DNA of 64,000 bases. Source: JAHEFU01 sp041395205. GTDB lineage: Bacteria > 4484-113 > JAFGCY01. Under the pieces are notes generated by a model. The model saw only the letters and a program-made list of their open reading frames with translations. It was not told the origin of the DNA and did no database searches. Both the position numbers and the translations under genes were made by a program. The stretch is taken from the NCBI GenBank assembly GCA_041395205.1, contig JAWLAZ010000003.1, positions 372,001-436,000 of the forward strand, written 5' to 3'. Below are positions 8,640 to 16,312 of this stretch, piece after piece (positions within the stretch are counted from its first letter, which is position 1; every line of letters starts with the position of its first letter).

Positions 8640-9343
8640 CGGGCAAGCCCGGCTATGACATGCAGCGTCTGCAGGAATTGAGCGTGGCGGAAATGCGCGC
8701 CCGCCTCGAGCGGATTGACAACCCTGCGGCACTGGCAATTGCCACCCGGCTCTGGAAGCAGCTCGAGCAGATGTTCAGCAACCAGTATGGCCAGAGCACG
8801 ATCCGTGACGACTACAGCCTGCGGCGCATCGCCGCCAGCCGCGCCCCGCGACTGCTCATGAGACTGGAGGTCCTGCGCCGGGTGGACATCGGTGACTTCA
8901 TCGTCGAGGGCCCGGAACGGATGGCAATGGCGATGGACAAGCTGCATCCGCTGGTGCGCCTGCTGCGGCCGCCGCAGCGTGTGCAGCGGAGCACGGATGC
9001 GGCGGAGTGGCTGCTGCGCTACCTGGAGTTCGTGGAGAACCCGCGGCGGCGCTTTCCGGAGAGTTTCGTACGCAGCTGGATCTTCGGCATCGGGATGTTC
9101 ATGGCGCTTGTGCTGCCCGTGATGCTCGTGATCCTGCTTGCGCCGCTGCTGGAGCACAAGGCACTGCTGCTGATTCCGGTGTTCATGATCCTGGTGGCGG
9201 GGATCGTGCTCTCAGTGATTCAGCTGCACAGTTTCAGCGTGGTGCGCAGCCTGGCGGCCTATCTCTCCTTCACCGATGAGTTTGTGAATCTGGACAGCGA
9301 GCAGGAAGCGGATAGCGGGAAACGGGAAACGAATTCTCATTGA
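8636..9343 (+). CDS. Array member 5: RIDN/TDEF family membrane protein (clean example)
   Basis: 235 residues and the best reference copy. Order: KPGYDMQRL (4-12), LERIDNPAALAIATRLW (24-40), a leucine-rich core with RRVDIGDFIVEGPERM (81-96), LHPLVRLLRPP (103-113), AEWLLRYLEF (123-132), PRRRFPESF, helix 1 (about 148-172), helix 2 (about 176-198), then AAYLSFTDEFV (207-217) and an acidic tail. Without a signal peptide and with two closely spaced helices, both ends probably lie in the cytoplasm. ATG 8636 overlaps the stop of member 4. It is followed by a 140 bp gap with a new promoter. No homologue that I can name. Confidence 0.82.
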   Translation: MTGKPGYDMQRLQELSVAEMRARLERIDNPAALAIATRLWKQLEQMFSNQYGQSTIRDDYSLRRIAASRAPRLLMRLEVLRRVDIGDFIVEGPERMAMAMDKLHPLVRLLRPPQRVQRSTDAAEWLLRYLEFVENPRRRFPESFVRSWIFGIGMFMALVLPVMLVILLAPLLEHKALLLIPVFMILVAGIVLSVIQLHSFSVVRSLAAYLSFTDEFVNLDSEQEADSGKRETNSH

Positions 9344-9477
9344 CAGTTTCAGATTTCCTTATTCTGTTTTTTACTGATTGGTATTTTCATCGGGTTACTG
9401 CCAGTAGCAAGCAGCAGCGCTGCATTTGTCGAAATGCAATAGCTGGCAGACATGACAGGCCCGGGGAAGCATAGCGG

Positions 9478-9483
9478 TATCAT
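9478..9483 (+). promoter_or_regulatory. -10 hexamer TATCAT restarting transcription in the array
   Basis: TATCAT ends 6 nt before GTG 9490. It lies in the only sizeable gap of the array (9344-9489), where the overlapping start/stop chain is interrupted. It would give a leaderless transcript for member 6. Confidence 0.45.
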
Positions 9484-9489
9484 TTGCCA

Positions 9490-10167
9490 GTGCACGACGA
9501 CGGCATTCGCATGGATCCGCATTACTCGGCTGATGAGCTGGAAGTGATCAGCGTGCGCGAGCTGAAGGACCGGATCCCGCGGCTCCGGACAGCCCGCGCC
9601 CAGCAGGTGGCCCATGAACTCTGGCGCCAGGCTGACAAGGTGTTCACCACCAGCAGCCCCCTGCCCCGGCGCTTCCTGCTGGATGAGCGCAGCATCGCCC
9701 AGGTGGCGGGGCCGCTCGGGAGGCCACTGCTGCTTGAGATGCTGATGAAGCTGCGCAATGTGCGCTATGAGCGGCTGCTGGACCACATCGGCCGCTCCGA
9801 GGGCGGGCGCGAACTGCCGGACCAGCTGCGGCGGATGCGCGGCAGGGGGCGGCACATCAACCTCGACATCGCCTGGTACATGCACCTGCACATGGAAAGC
9901 ATCATGGCCGGCAAGCCGCAGACGCCCTTCCACGTGCAGCGCAACCTCGTCTGCGCGCTGATCGCGGTGGCGGTGGGCTTCATGGCCTACAGCCTGCGGA
10001 TGTGGCTGCTGATGCAGTTCCACCACGCCACCTGGAGCGTGCCCGCGATGCTGCTCGGAGTGGGGATTGTCTACGGAGCCTGGTACCGGCTGACCTACTG
10101 GGTGATTGCCAAGATGCGCGTGCTGGCGCTGTTCATGGCCTTCACGGATGAGTTCGTGGAGGAATGA
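9490..10167 (+). CDS. Array member 6: TDEF-type membrane protein without the RIDN block
   Basis: 225 residues. The N-terminal block is degenerate (ELKDRIPRLRTARAQQVAHELW instead of RLxRIDNPLA). The middle is shorter and arginine-rich (RRMRGRGRH), two hydrophobic helices follow, and the protein ends almost exactly at the family motif VLALFMAFTDEFVEE. GTG 9490 is chosen because TATCAT lies 6 nt upstream; TTG 9484 is the other in-frame option. A 54 bp gap separates it from member 7. Confidence 0.76.
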   Translation: MHDDGIRMDPHYSADELEVISVRELKDRIPRLRTARAQQVAHELWRQADKVFTTSSPLPRRFLLDERSIAQVAGPLGRPLLLEMLMKLRNVRYERLLDHIGRSEGGRELPDQLRRMRGRGRHINLDIAWYMHLHMESIMAGKPQTPFHVQRNLVCALIAVAVGFMAYSLRMWLLMQFHHATWSVPAMLLGVGIVYGAWYRLTYWVIAKMRVLALFMAFTDEFVEE

Positions 10168-10221
10168 GGCGGGCGGCGCGGCTTCCATTCCGGCGCGGAA
10201 TGCGGCAGAATGTGAGAGGAA

Positions 10222-11091
10222 ATGGAGATTGCGGGGGAAAAGTCTGATAGCGGGCTGAAGCCGGGATACGGCAGGCGGGAGCTTGGCCGGATCACCACGG
10301 CGATGCTGCGCAACCGCCTTTCCCGGATTGACAACCGGACTGCGCATGCCCTCGCCAGGGAGCTGCTGAGGCAGTGCCTGAGCAGCGGCCCGGGCAGCTG
10401 GGCACTGAGCACCCTCGCTGAATTCGTGGAGGAGCGGCCTGTTGAGCTGTCGGCCGAAGGGCATATCCTGCGACTTGCGACTTCGGCCCGTGAATCCCTG
10501 AGTCTGACAATCCTCTGCCCGCAGCCGGGCTACCTGCTGGGGATGCTGGAGAAGCTGCGGCATGTGTCCTTCCGGGACATGGTGCTGCTGGATCCGCAGC
10601 AGCTGCAGGAGGAGATTGAATCGGCCAACCCGCTCGTGCGTCTGCTGCTGCCGCTGAAACGCCTGAATGAATCGAGGCACATCGCGGAATATCTCGCTGA
10701 CAACATTGACCGTCTGCCCCGCCCGCACCGGGGAATACCATTCAGGCTGCAGAAGCTGCTCAATATCTGGTCCCCGCTGGCGGGCATCCTCCTGATTCCG
10801 CTGTTCAGCTTCTGGCTCAGCATCGGGAACGTGACGAAATTCGGCATGGTTCCCGCCACCCTGCTCTATCTGATCTGCCTGCTGTGCTACCAGAGTTTCA
10901 TGACGGGCCTGATCCGCCGCCGGCACTTCCAGCGCACCCTGGCACTGTACATCTCCTTCACGGATGAGTTCGTGGAGCATGAAGATTCCCGCGGCGGGAC
11001 TGACACGCTGCCAGCTCAGGTGGAACAGGGGAGGATGCGGCATCCGGGAATCCGATCGCTCAGAAGTACGCCGGGGGAAGAGCTCCCATGA
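10222..11091 (+). CDS. Array member 7: RIDN/TDEF family with long C-terminal tail
   Basis: 289 residues. KPGYGRREL, then LSRIDNRTAHALARELL (33-49). The middle has a longer insertion than other members (about 70-95), followed by NPLVRLLLPL, two helices (about 185-202 and 212-229) and LALYISFTDEFVEHED. The tail after the motif is unusually long, about 40 residues, and basic. GAGAGGAA just before the ATG serves as ribosome-binding site. The stop overlaps the next start (ATGA). The 29 bp encoding the end motif (10945-10973) recurs identically in member 8. Confidence 0.78.
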   Translation: MEIAGEKSDSGLKPGYGRRELGRITTAMLRNRLSRIDNRTAHALARELLRQCLSSGPGSWALSTLAEFVEERPVELSAEGHILRLATSARESLSLTILCPQPGYLLGMLEKLRHVSFRDMVLLDPQQLQEEIESANPLVRLLLPLKRLNESRHIAEYLADNIDRLPRPHRGIPFRLQKLLNIWSPLAGILLIPLFSFWLSIGNVTKFGMVPATLLYLICLLCYQSFMTGLIRRRHFQRTLALYISFTDEFVEHEDSRGGTDTLPAQVEQGRMRHPGIRSLRSTPGEELP

Positions 11092-11228
11092 ACCCCGTAA
11101 AGCCGCAGTATACCGTGGACTCAGGCAGGTCGATGTCCGTCGCGGAGCTATGGCGCAGGCATTGCCTGCAGATTGCCGTGCTGTACATCTCCTTCACGGA
11201 TGAGTTCGTCGGAGATGATGCGGCATGA
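11088..11228 (+). CDS. Array member 8: 46-residue relic keeping only both ends of the family
   Basis: 46 codons from ATG 11088 to TGA 11226-11228. The protein starts with a family-like KPQYTVDSGRS and SVAELW, then passes directly to LQIAVLYISFTDEFVGDDAA. The whole RIDN, middle and two-helix regions are missing, so it looks like an internal deletion of about 550-600 bp from a full copy. It remains in the chain of overlapping starts and stops (ATGA at both ends). The last codons resemble member 10 (DEFVGDDQA). It may be an untranslated relic or a small soluble product; nothing distinguishes these here. Confidence 0.6.
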   Translation: MNPVKPQYTVDSGRSMSVAELWRRHCLQIAVLYISFTDEFVGDDAA

Positions 11229-12007
11229 CTGAGCGGGAAGTCAGTCGGATCGGTGGAGTGGCGGATTCCGCTGACAGTGTGCTTGGCGACACCAATCCGG
11301 AGATGCAGCAGCCGGACTACCTGCCGCCCAAGCCTGCGTACCTGAAGTCCGAGCTCGGAGAGTTGACATTCAGGGACCTGCAGTCCAGACGGAACCGGCT
11401 TGACAACCAATTCGCGCGCGATCTGCTCGCCAAGCTCTGGCAGGAAGTGGAGGACAGCGGACTGCTGAAGGATCAGAGCTTCCTCCAGAACCGCAATCCC
11501 GTCCGGCTGAGCGAGGTCATGGAAGGCAATATTCCGCGCCTGCAAAACCTGCTGGAACGCCTGCGGGCGGAGCACCTCGGGGTGCTCCTGCTCGGGCATG
11601 AGGAGGAAGTGCTGACGCGCCTGAATGCCCTGCATCCGCTGCAGCGCATGCTGATGCCGGCCCGGATGCCGGTTGACAACACCGGCCGCGTCAGGCTGCT
11701 TATTGACTACGCCGAGAACATCACGGTGCCCTTCCACCGGACCAGCCATGCCTTCCGCCGCGCCGGACTGATCACCCTGCTGGTTTGTGTTTCGCTGGCA
11801 ATGATCCTGATACCCATTCTGGTAGGCGACGACTTCAATTTCTCAACCGTATTCAGCCAGTTTCCGACCTGGTACATCCTGTCAATCACCGCCTTCAGAC
11901 GGAATCACACCGGCCTGCGGGCCCTGGCGCTCTACATTTCGCTCTCTGATGAATTTGCATCAGATGATTACGGAGTAGAACTGCATGCGGAGGATAGTCT
12001 GCCGTGA
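11225..12007 (+). CDS. Array member 9: RIDN/TDEF family membrane protein
   Basis: 260 residues. A 35-residue variable acidic N-terminus, then PPKPAYLKSEL, RNRLDNQFARDLLAKLW (57-73), LHPLQRMLMP, one strong hydrophobic helix (about 177-197) and a weaker second one. It ends LALYISLSDEFASDD plus 13 residues. RIDN is RLDN and TDEF is SDEF here, so it is a diverged copy. ATG 11225 overlaps the preceding stop, and its own TGA overlaps GTG 12004. Confidence 0.78.
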   Translation: MTEREVSRIGGVADSADSVLGDTNPEMQQPDYLPPKPAYLKSELGELTFRDLQSRRNRLDNQFARDLLAKLWQEVEDSGLLKDQSFLQNRNPVRLSEVMEGNIPRLQNLLERLRAEHLGVLLLGHEEEVLTRLNALHPLQRMLMPARMPVDNTGRVRLLIDYAENITVPFHRTSHAFRRAGLITLLVCVSLAMILIPILVGDDFNFSTVFSQFPTWYILSITAFRRNHTGLRALALYISLSDEFASDDYGVELHAEDSLP

Positions 12008-12801
12008 GCGATCTCGAACGCAATGAACGCAGTGACGGGCTGGCCGGAGAGCGGCAACAGGATGAGCGTGGAGAAATGCTGCAAACCGGACATCCAAGTG
12101 AGTGGCGACCCGACGGCCTTAAGCCCGCATATACATTAGCCAAGCTCAACAGTATTGATCTGTTTAACCTGCGCGAAAGGAAAGACAGGATTGACAACCC
12201 GCTGGCCCGTGAGATCGCCGAACATATATGGGAGAGGTATTGGAATGAATTAAGAAGAAGAATTCTGTCAGGTGCGCATGGTCACATGACCAATCAGAGG
12301 ATTGCAAGTGTGCTGGCGGAAAACCGGCAGATTGATTTTCTATGTGCAGGCAGAAGCGAAAGAGTTCTCGGATACATCCAAAACATGAAACAGACCAAAC
12401 TGGGACTGATTGCTGTTGAACCAGGTGTGAATGCAAAGGACATACTTCAACGTGCCAACCCATTTATCAAACCATTCATCAATGCCAGCGCCCCTTCCAG
12501 TTCAAAGGAAATGGCACAGTTCCTGATTGACAACATGGAGCTGTATAGCACTTCAAGGCCACGACAACCTTGGAGCATCACATATCAAATCGTCAACATC
12601 ACTTTTGGAATTAGTCTCTCGGCATATATTGCATCGTTCTTTGAGATGTTTACTTTCTCGAGACTGCTGTCACAACTAATTCTTGTACCAGTTGCTCTAT
12701 CTCTGATCTTCTACCATTGGGCTGAAAACATACAATTCAACCGCTTGCTCGCCCTCTACATCTCGTTTACGGATGAGTTCGTAGGAGATGATCAGGCATG
12801 A
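12004..12801 (+). CDS. Array member 10: RIDN/TDEF family, AT-richer copy
   Basis: 265 residues. The N-terminus LERNERSDGLAGERQ is nearly identical to that of member 11. Then KPAYTLAKLNSID, RIDNPLAREIAEHIW (62-76), a middle domain with more Lys, Asn and Ile than any neighbour, two helices, and LLALYISFTDEFVGDDQA ending the protein. Its body is visibly AT-richer than the rest of the array, with many ATA and AAA codons. That suggests a different evolutionary history or relaxed selection. GTG start overlapping the previous stop; its stop overlaps ATG 12798. Confidence 0.8.
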   Translation: MSDLERNERSDGLAGERQQDERGEMLQTGHPSEWRPDGLKPAYTLAKLNSIDLFNLRERKDRIDNPLAREIAEHIWERYWNELRRRILSGAHGHMTNQRIASVLAENRQIDFLCAGRSERVLGYIQNMKQTKLGLIAVEPGVNAKDILQRANPFIKPFINASAPSSSKEMAQFLIDNMELYSTSRPRQPWSITYQIVNITFGISLSAYIASFFEMFTFSRLLSQLILVPVALSLIFYHWAENIQFNRLLALYISFTDEFVGDDQA

Positions 12802-14321
12802 CTGATCTCGAACGCAATGAACGCAGTGACGGGCTGGCCGGAGAGCGGCAGCGGGATGAGCGCGGGGAACAGTCGGGGGAAATCCCGGGCTCAGGCGCTG
12901 CGGAAGTTGGCAACACGCCTCTATTGCCGATAGTGATCAATCTGCACGACCGCCCGGGCTTGATCTCCGACAGGCGGGCAGCCCAGGTCAGCCATCAGAT
13001 CCTCAGCTACCTGATGGGCCATAGCCCGGAACTGCTGAAGCTGCGCTGGCCCCTGGGCAGTACTGAGCCGAATCGTCAGCAGATCGGCTACTGGCATGTG
13101 CAGATCCCTGACTGGTGCAAAGAGCTGCTGACGGAACTGCGTGAAGTGGACTTCGATGCCCTGCTGGCAGTGCCCTCGCAGCAACTGCACTTCGAACTGG
13201 ACAGGACCCATGAACGGGGCAGGATCGGACTGAGCCATATCTGGCAGGTGCAGGACAAGCATGCCCGTGTGCTGATGCAGTGCGTGATGTCGCTGAATCC
13301 CGCGGGCCGGAGCCGCCTGCCGGGTCTGACACGGAATCTGAATCTCCTCAGCATTGTTTCGACCGTGCTGCTCGTAATTACAATCCTGGTGTTCAGCAGT
13401 ATTTCCAGCCTGGGTATCGCCTGGTTGCTTCCCATAATGATCGCTGTGCTGGCAATAACCAACATCACCAGTCTGCAAGGGGACTCAGTAACCCCAAGGG
13501 CGATCCTCGCGCTGTACCTGGCCTTCACCGAGTACTACCTCAAGCGGGAGCTGCCCTGGATTGTCAGCGCGCATGCCGCGGAGCGGCAGGACCTGGATCA
13601 GGATGGAGTGACATTCAGCACGCTGCAAGGTGATCCGCGCAGCACCGACAAGCACCGTTATGAGAATGCGGACCTAGACAGGATCGATTCCCGGATGCTG
13701 CAGCAGCGCCTCTACCGGATTGACAACCCCCTGGCCCGAGAGATCGCTGAGGATCTGTTCAGCAGGCTGCGACGGACATTCCGTTCGGTGGACTTCCTGT
13801 CAACCGACCCGAAGTACCGCCCCAGCCTGCGCATGCTCTGCGGCAACGAAGCCAACGGACTGCTCAGGCAGCTCAGGCGGATGCAGGAGCAGCGTCTCAG
13901 CGGGCTGATCATGGAGGGGCCGGAGTTCGTGGAGCGGATCCTCGCCAATCTACACCCCCTGCAGCGCCTGCTCTGGCCACCGCCGCGACCGGAGAGTTCG
14001 AAACAGCTGAGCCGGATCCTCGTTGAATATGTTGAGTTCATCGGCAATGAGAAGCGCCGCTTCAGCTGGCGCTTCGGCACGATCCTGAACGTTGTCCTGA
14101 CGCTCATCTCCGCCCTGCTGCTGCTGTATGTCTCGACGGACTTCATGCGCTGGATCCTGTTCCTGCTCTTCGGGCCGGCCTTCATGTTCCTGATGTGGGG
14201 CGTGCATGCCTTCAACCAGAATGCCGAGCAGCGCCTGCTGGCGCTGTACATCTCCTTCACGGATGAACTGGTGCAGCATGAACTGGAGCAGCACCCGGAG
14301 GAGGCGGAAGATGGCGGCTGA
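12798..14321 (+). CDS. Array member 11: fused double RIDN/TDEF protein
   Basis: 507 residues in one frame, twice the family length. Unit A (about 1-255) starts like member 10. It lacks a clear RIDN, has two helices (about 180-225), and ends in a degenerate ILALYLAFTEYYLKREL. Unit B (about 285-507) is a complete member with RIDNPLAREIAEDLF (about 307-321), LHPLQRLLWPPP, two helices and LLALYISFTDELVQHE. Unit A's original stop appears lost, joining the two by an acidic linker of about 30 residues. Predicted topology is four helices. Starts at ATG 12798, overlapping the preceding stop. Confidence 0.8.
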   Translation: MTDLERNERSDGLAGERQRDERGEQSGEIPGSGAAEVGNTPLLPIVINLHDRPGLISDRRAAQVSHQILSYLMGHSPELLKLRWPLGSTEPNRQQIGYWHVQIPDWCKELLTELREVDFDALLAVPSQQLHFELDRTHERGRIGLSHIWQVQDKHARVLMQCVMSLNPAGRSRLPGLTRNLNLLSIVSTVLLVITILVFSSISSLGIAWLLPIMIAVLAITNITSLQGDSVTPRAILALYLAFTEYYLKRELPWIVSAHAAERQDLDQDGVTFSTLQGDPRSTDKHRYENADLDRIDSRMLQQRLYRIDNPLAREIAEDLFSRLRRTFRSVDFLSTDPKYRPSLRMLCGNEANGLLRQLRRMQEQRLSGLIMEGPEFVERILANLHPLQRLLWPPPRPESSKQLSRILVEYVEFIGNEKRRFSWRFGTILNVVLTLISALLLLYVSTDFMRWILFLLFGPAFMFLMWGVHAFNQNAEQRLLALYISFTDELVQHELEQHPEEAEDGG

Positions 14322-15018
14322 GGCTCAGAATCGGGAAGCAGCGGGCAAGCCACTGTACACTCGCCGCAGCCTGTCCCGCCTGACGGCACTGGACCTGCAT
14401 GCCCGGCTGGAACGGATTGACAATCCCCTTGCTCACGAAGTCGCGGCTGAGCTGTGGATGAGAATTCTACGCATGAGCATGGTGCCCCGCGAGGTGATTG
14501 ACAGGCAGGAGCCCGGACTGCGCGTCAGACAGATGGCGGCCGGCAACACTGGCCGGCTGCTGAGACTGCTGGATGAGCTGCGGCATGCCAGACTGGCTGA
14601 GGCGATCGTTGCCGATTCCAGTGGTTTGCGCGAACTGCTGGGTGAAGGCAGCCTGCTGCAGCGCCTGGGCGGCCCGCTGCCCGTACTGGACAGCACGGAA
14701 AAACGGGTTGAGTTCCTGCTGCGCTTCCTTGAGTGCCTGAAGCGTCCCCCCTGGAAGACGGACTGGCAGAGCATGGAGCGTCTGCGCAGGCTGGCGAACC
14801 TGGTCCTCAACCTGGGCTTCGTTGTCAGTTTAGCGATGGGCGGAAGCCGCACTGTCCTGCCAGGCCTGGCGGCAGCTGCCCTGCTGAGCATTGGACTGTT
14901 GGTGTGGAAATTCCTCTATGAGCGGGTAAGGCTGCTGGCACTGTACATCTCATTCACGGATGAGTTCGTGGAACCGGAAGCGGTACTGTCCGGCACGGTG
15001 CAGTCACATGCAGGCTGA
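14311..15018 (+). CDS. Array member 12: RIDN/TDEF family membrane protein
   Basis: 235 residues. KPLYTRRSL, LERIDNPLAHEVAAELW (33-49), RLLRLLDELRHARLAEAIV, SLLQRLGGPLPV in place of the LHPL block, two helices (about 160-200) and LLALYISFTDEFVEPEA with a 12-residue tail. The frame is open further upstream. ATG 14311 is chosen because it overlaps the end of member 11 by 11 bp and follows GGAGGCGGA. The family function is unknown. Confidence 0.8.
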   Translation: MAAEAQNREAAGKPLYTRRSLSRLTALDLHARLERIDNPLAHEVAAELWMRILRMSMVPREVIDRQEPGLRVRQMAAGNTGRLLRLLDELRHARLAEAIVADSSGLRELLGEGSLLQRLGGPLPVLDSTEKRVEFLLRFLECLKRPPWKTDWQSMERLRRLANLVLNLGFVVSLAMGGSRTVLPGLAAAALLSIGLLVWKFLYERVRLLALYISFTDEFVEPEAVLSGTVQSHAG

Positions 15019-15721
15019 ACAGGCTGCCGGCGGCAAGCCGGACTACACCATGGATGCGCTGCGTGAGCTTGACAACCTGGACCTGCAGCGGCGCGTCGAG
15101 CGGATTGACAACCGCATGGCGCAGCGCATCGCGCGACAGCTCTGGGAGGAATTCCACCGGATGTGGTCGGTAGACCACCCCGAGGGCACGCAGCAGTACC
15201 GCAGCCTGCAGTTCACACAGCGGCGCGAGCTGCTGATCCTGCATGCGGAACTGCAGCGGCTGCGTGGCTGCAGTTTCGGGGCAATGGTGCTGGAAGCGCC
15301 ACAGCTGCTGCGTGAGCGCTGGGATGAACTTCCGGCACTGCTTCGGCTGCTGCTGCGACCGCCGGCGGGGCTCAACAGCGAGCAGGCCGGACGCGACCTG
15401 CTGGACTATTCCGAGCTGCTGACGGGCCAGTCCCGCGGAATCCCGGGCGTGCTGGTGCGCAGCGCCCTGCGCTGGGGCTCGATCCTCTGCCTGGTGGTGA
15501 TTCCGCTGCTGGCCCTGCTGGCCAGCCGCTGGAATGGCAACTGGCTGATCCTGATGGTGGCACCGGGCATCCTCTATACATTCGCCTACATGGCCGGAAT
15601 CTACCGGGTGGAGAGCCGGCAGTACATGCTGGCGTTGGCGCTGTTCATCTCGTTCACCGATGAATTCGTGGAGAGGCATCAGGATGGGGAGTGGGAATAT
15701 CCGGAGCCGACGGTGGTGTGA
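15008..15721 (+). CDS. Array member 13: last RIDN/TDEF family membrane protein
   Basis: 237 residues. KPDYTMDALREL, VERIDNRMAQRIARQLW (30-46), LPALLRLLLRPP, a clear helix pair (about 155-175 and 180-200) and LALALFISFTDEFVERHQDGE. ATG 15008 overlaps the end of member 12 by 11 bp. This gene closes the array. No terminator hairpin with a T-run is visible right after it, and an unrelated small gene begins about 130 bp downstream. Confidence 0.8.
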   Translation: MQAEQAAGGKPDYTMDALRELDNLDLQRRVERIDNRMAQRIARQLWEEFHRMWSVDHPEGTQQYRSLQFTQRRELLILHAELQRLRGCSFGAMVLEAPQLLRERWDELPALLRLLLRPPAGLNSEQAGRDLLDYSELLTGQSRGIPGVLVRSALRWGSILCLVVIPLLALLASRWNGNWLILMVAPGILYTFAYMAGIYRVESRQYMLALALFISFTDEFVERHQDGEWEYPEPTVV

Positions 15722-15839
15722 GCAGCCAGTTAGGCGTAGGTCACGGGCATGCATGTCCAATCAGAGCAGTGCCAGGCTGCGCAGGGGCGCAGCTATATCC
15801 CGCATGCGCGGGATTTCGCTACGCGCTCCGTGCATCCTC

Positions 15840-15845
15840 TATGCT
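15840..15845 (+). promoter_or_regulatory. -10-like TATGCT before small gene
   Basis: TATGCT lies 7 nt before ATG 15853, the same spacing as other apparent leaderless starts here. It is weak on its own. Confidence 0.3.
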
Positions 15846-15852
15846 GTATGTG

Positions 15853-16203
15853 ATGTTCATGAGGATGCATCGCAAGCGGGCTGACCTGATCCACATCGTG
15901 GTGGAGATCCACAGCAATTACTGGCGCGAAGCCCCACCGGATGGCCCGGGCATGTCCGGGGTGGAGCAGCCGCTCAGTGCGGCACTGCTGGAGGACGGGA
16001 TCGGCGAGTTCCTCGGCAGCCGCTGGGTGGATGCCGAGGCCGGCTACGAAATGGATTTCGTGGTGCTGCCCCAGAGCGTGGTGGCCGCCGTCGGCATCCT
16101 CAGCGCCGAACTGAAAGGCCTCGGAGCCCCCTGCGATACAATCATCCGTGTACTGGGCAGCCAGGCGGCTGAATACCCTGTCTACCCTGCCGGGCCTGAC
16201 TGA
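15853..16203 (+). CDS. Small protein of unknown function
   Basis: 116 residues from ATG 15853 (other ATGs at 15859 and 15865 are in frame). Basic first ten residues, then an alternating beta-like segment ADLIHIVVEIHSNYW, an acidic middle, and VVLPQSVVAAVGILSAELKGLGA near the end. No signal peptide or membrane helix. I do not recognise the family. It has no array motifs, so it is not another paralogue. The start is uncertain. Confidence 0.55.
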   Translation: MFMRMHRKRADLIHIVVEIHSNYWREAPPDGPGMSGVEQPLSAALLEDGIGEFLGSRWVDAEAGYEMDFVVLPQSVVAAVGILSAELKGLGAPCDTIIRVLGSQAAEYPVYPAGPD

Positions 16204-16312
16204 CAGGCGGGCTGTTCAGGCAGGATCATGACAACGGGCCGAACCGCGGGACCTGTCCCGCGACGCATTGTCAACGCTTAGGGAAACGGCGTGACCATGA
16301 GGGCCGAAACTG

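Noticed and set aside
9349..11043. 564-codon open frame on the minus strand
   Set aside because: It lies antisense to array members 6 and 7, has a His/Gln/Arg-rich composition typical of the complement of GC-rich codons, and shows no family features.
11225..11260. Internal promoter within the array chain at member 9
   Set aside because: No convincing -10/-35 pair; start/stop overlaps suggest read-through translation coupling.
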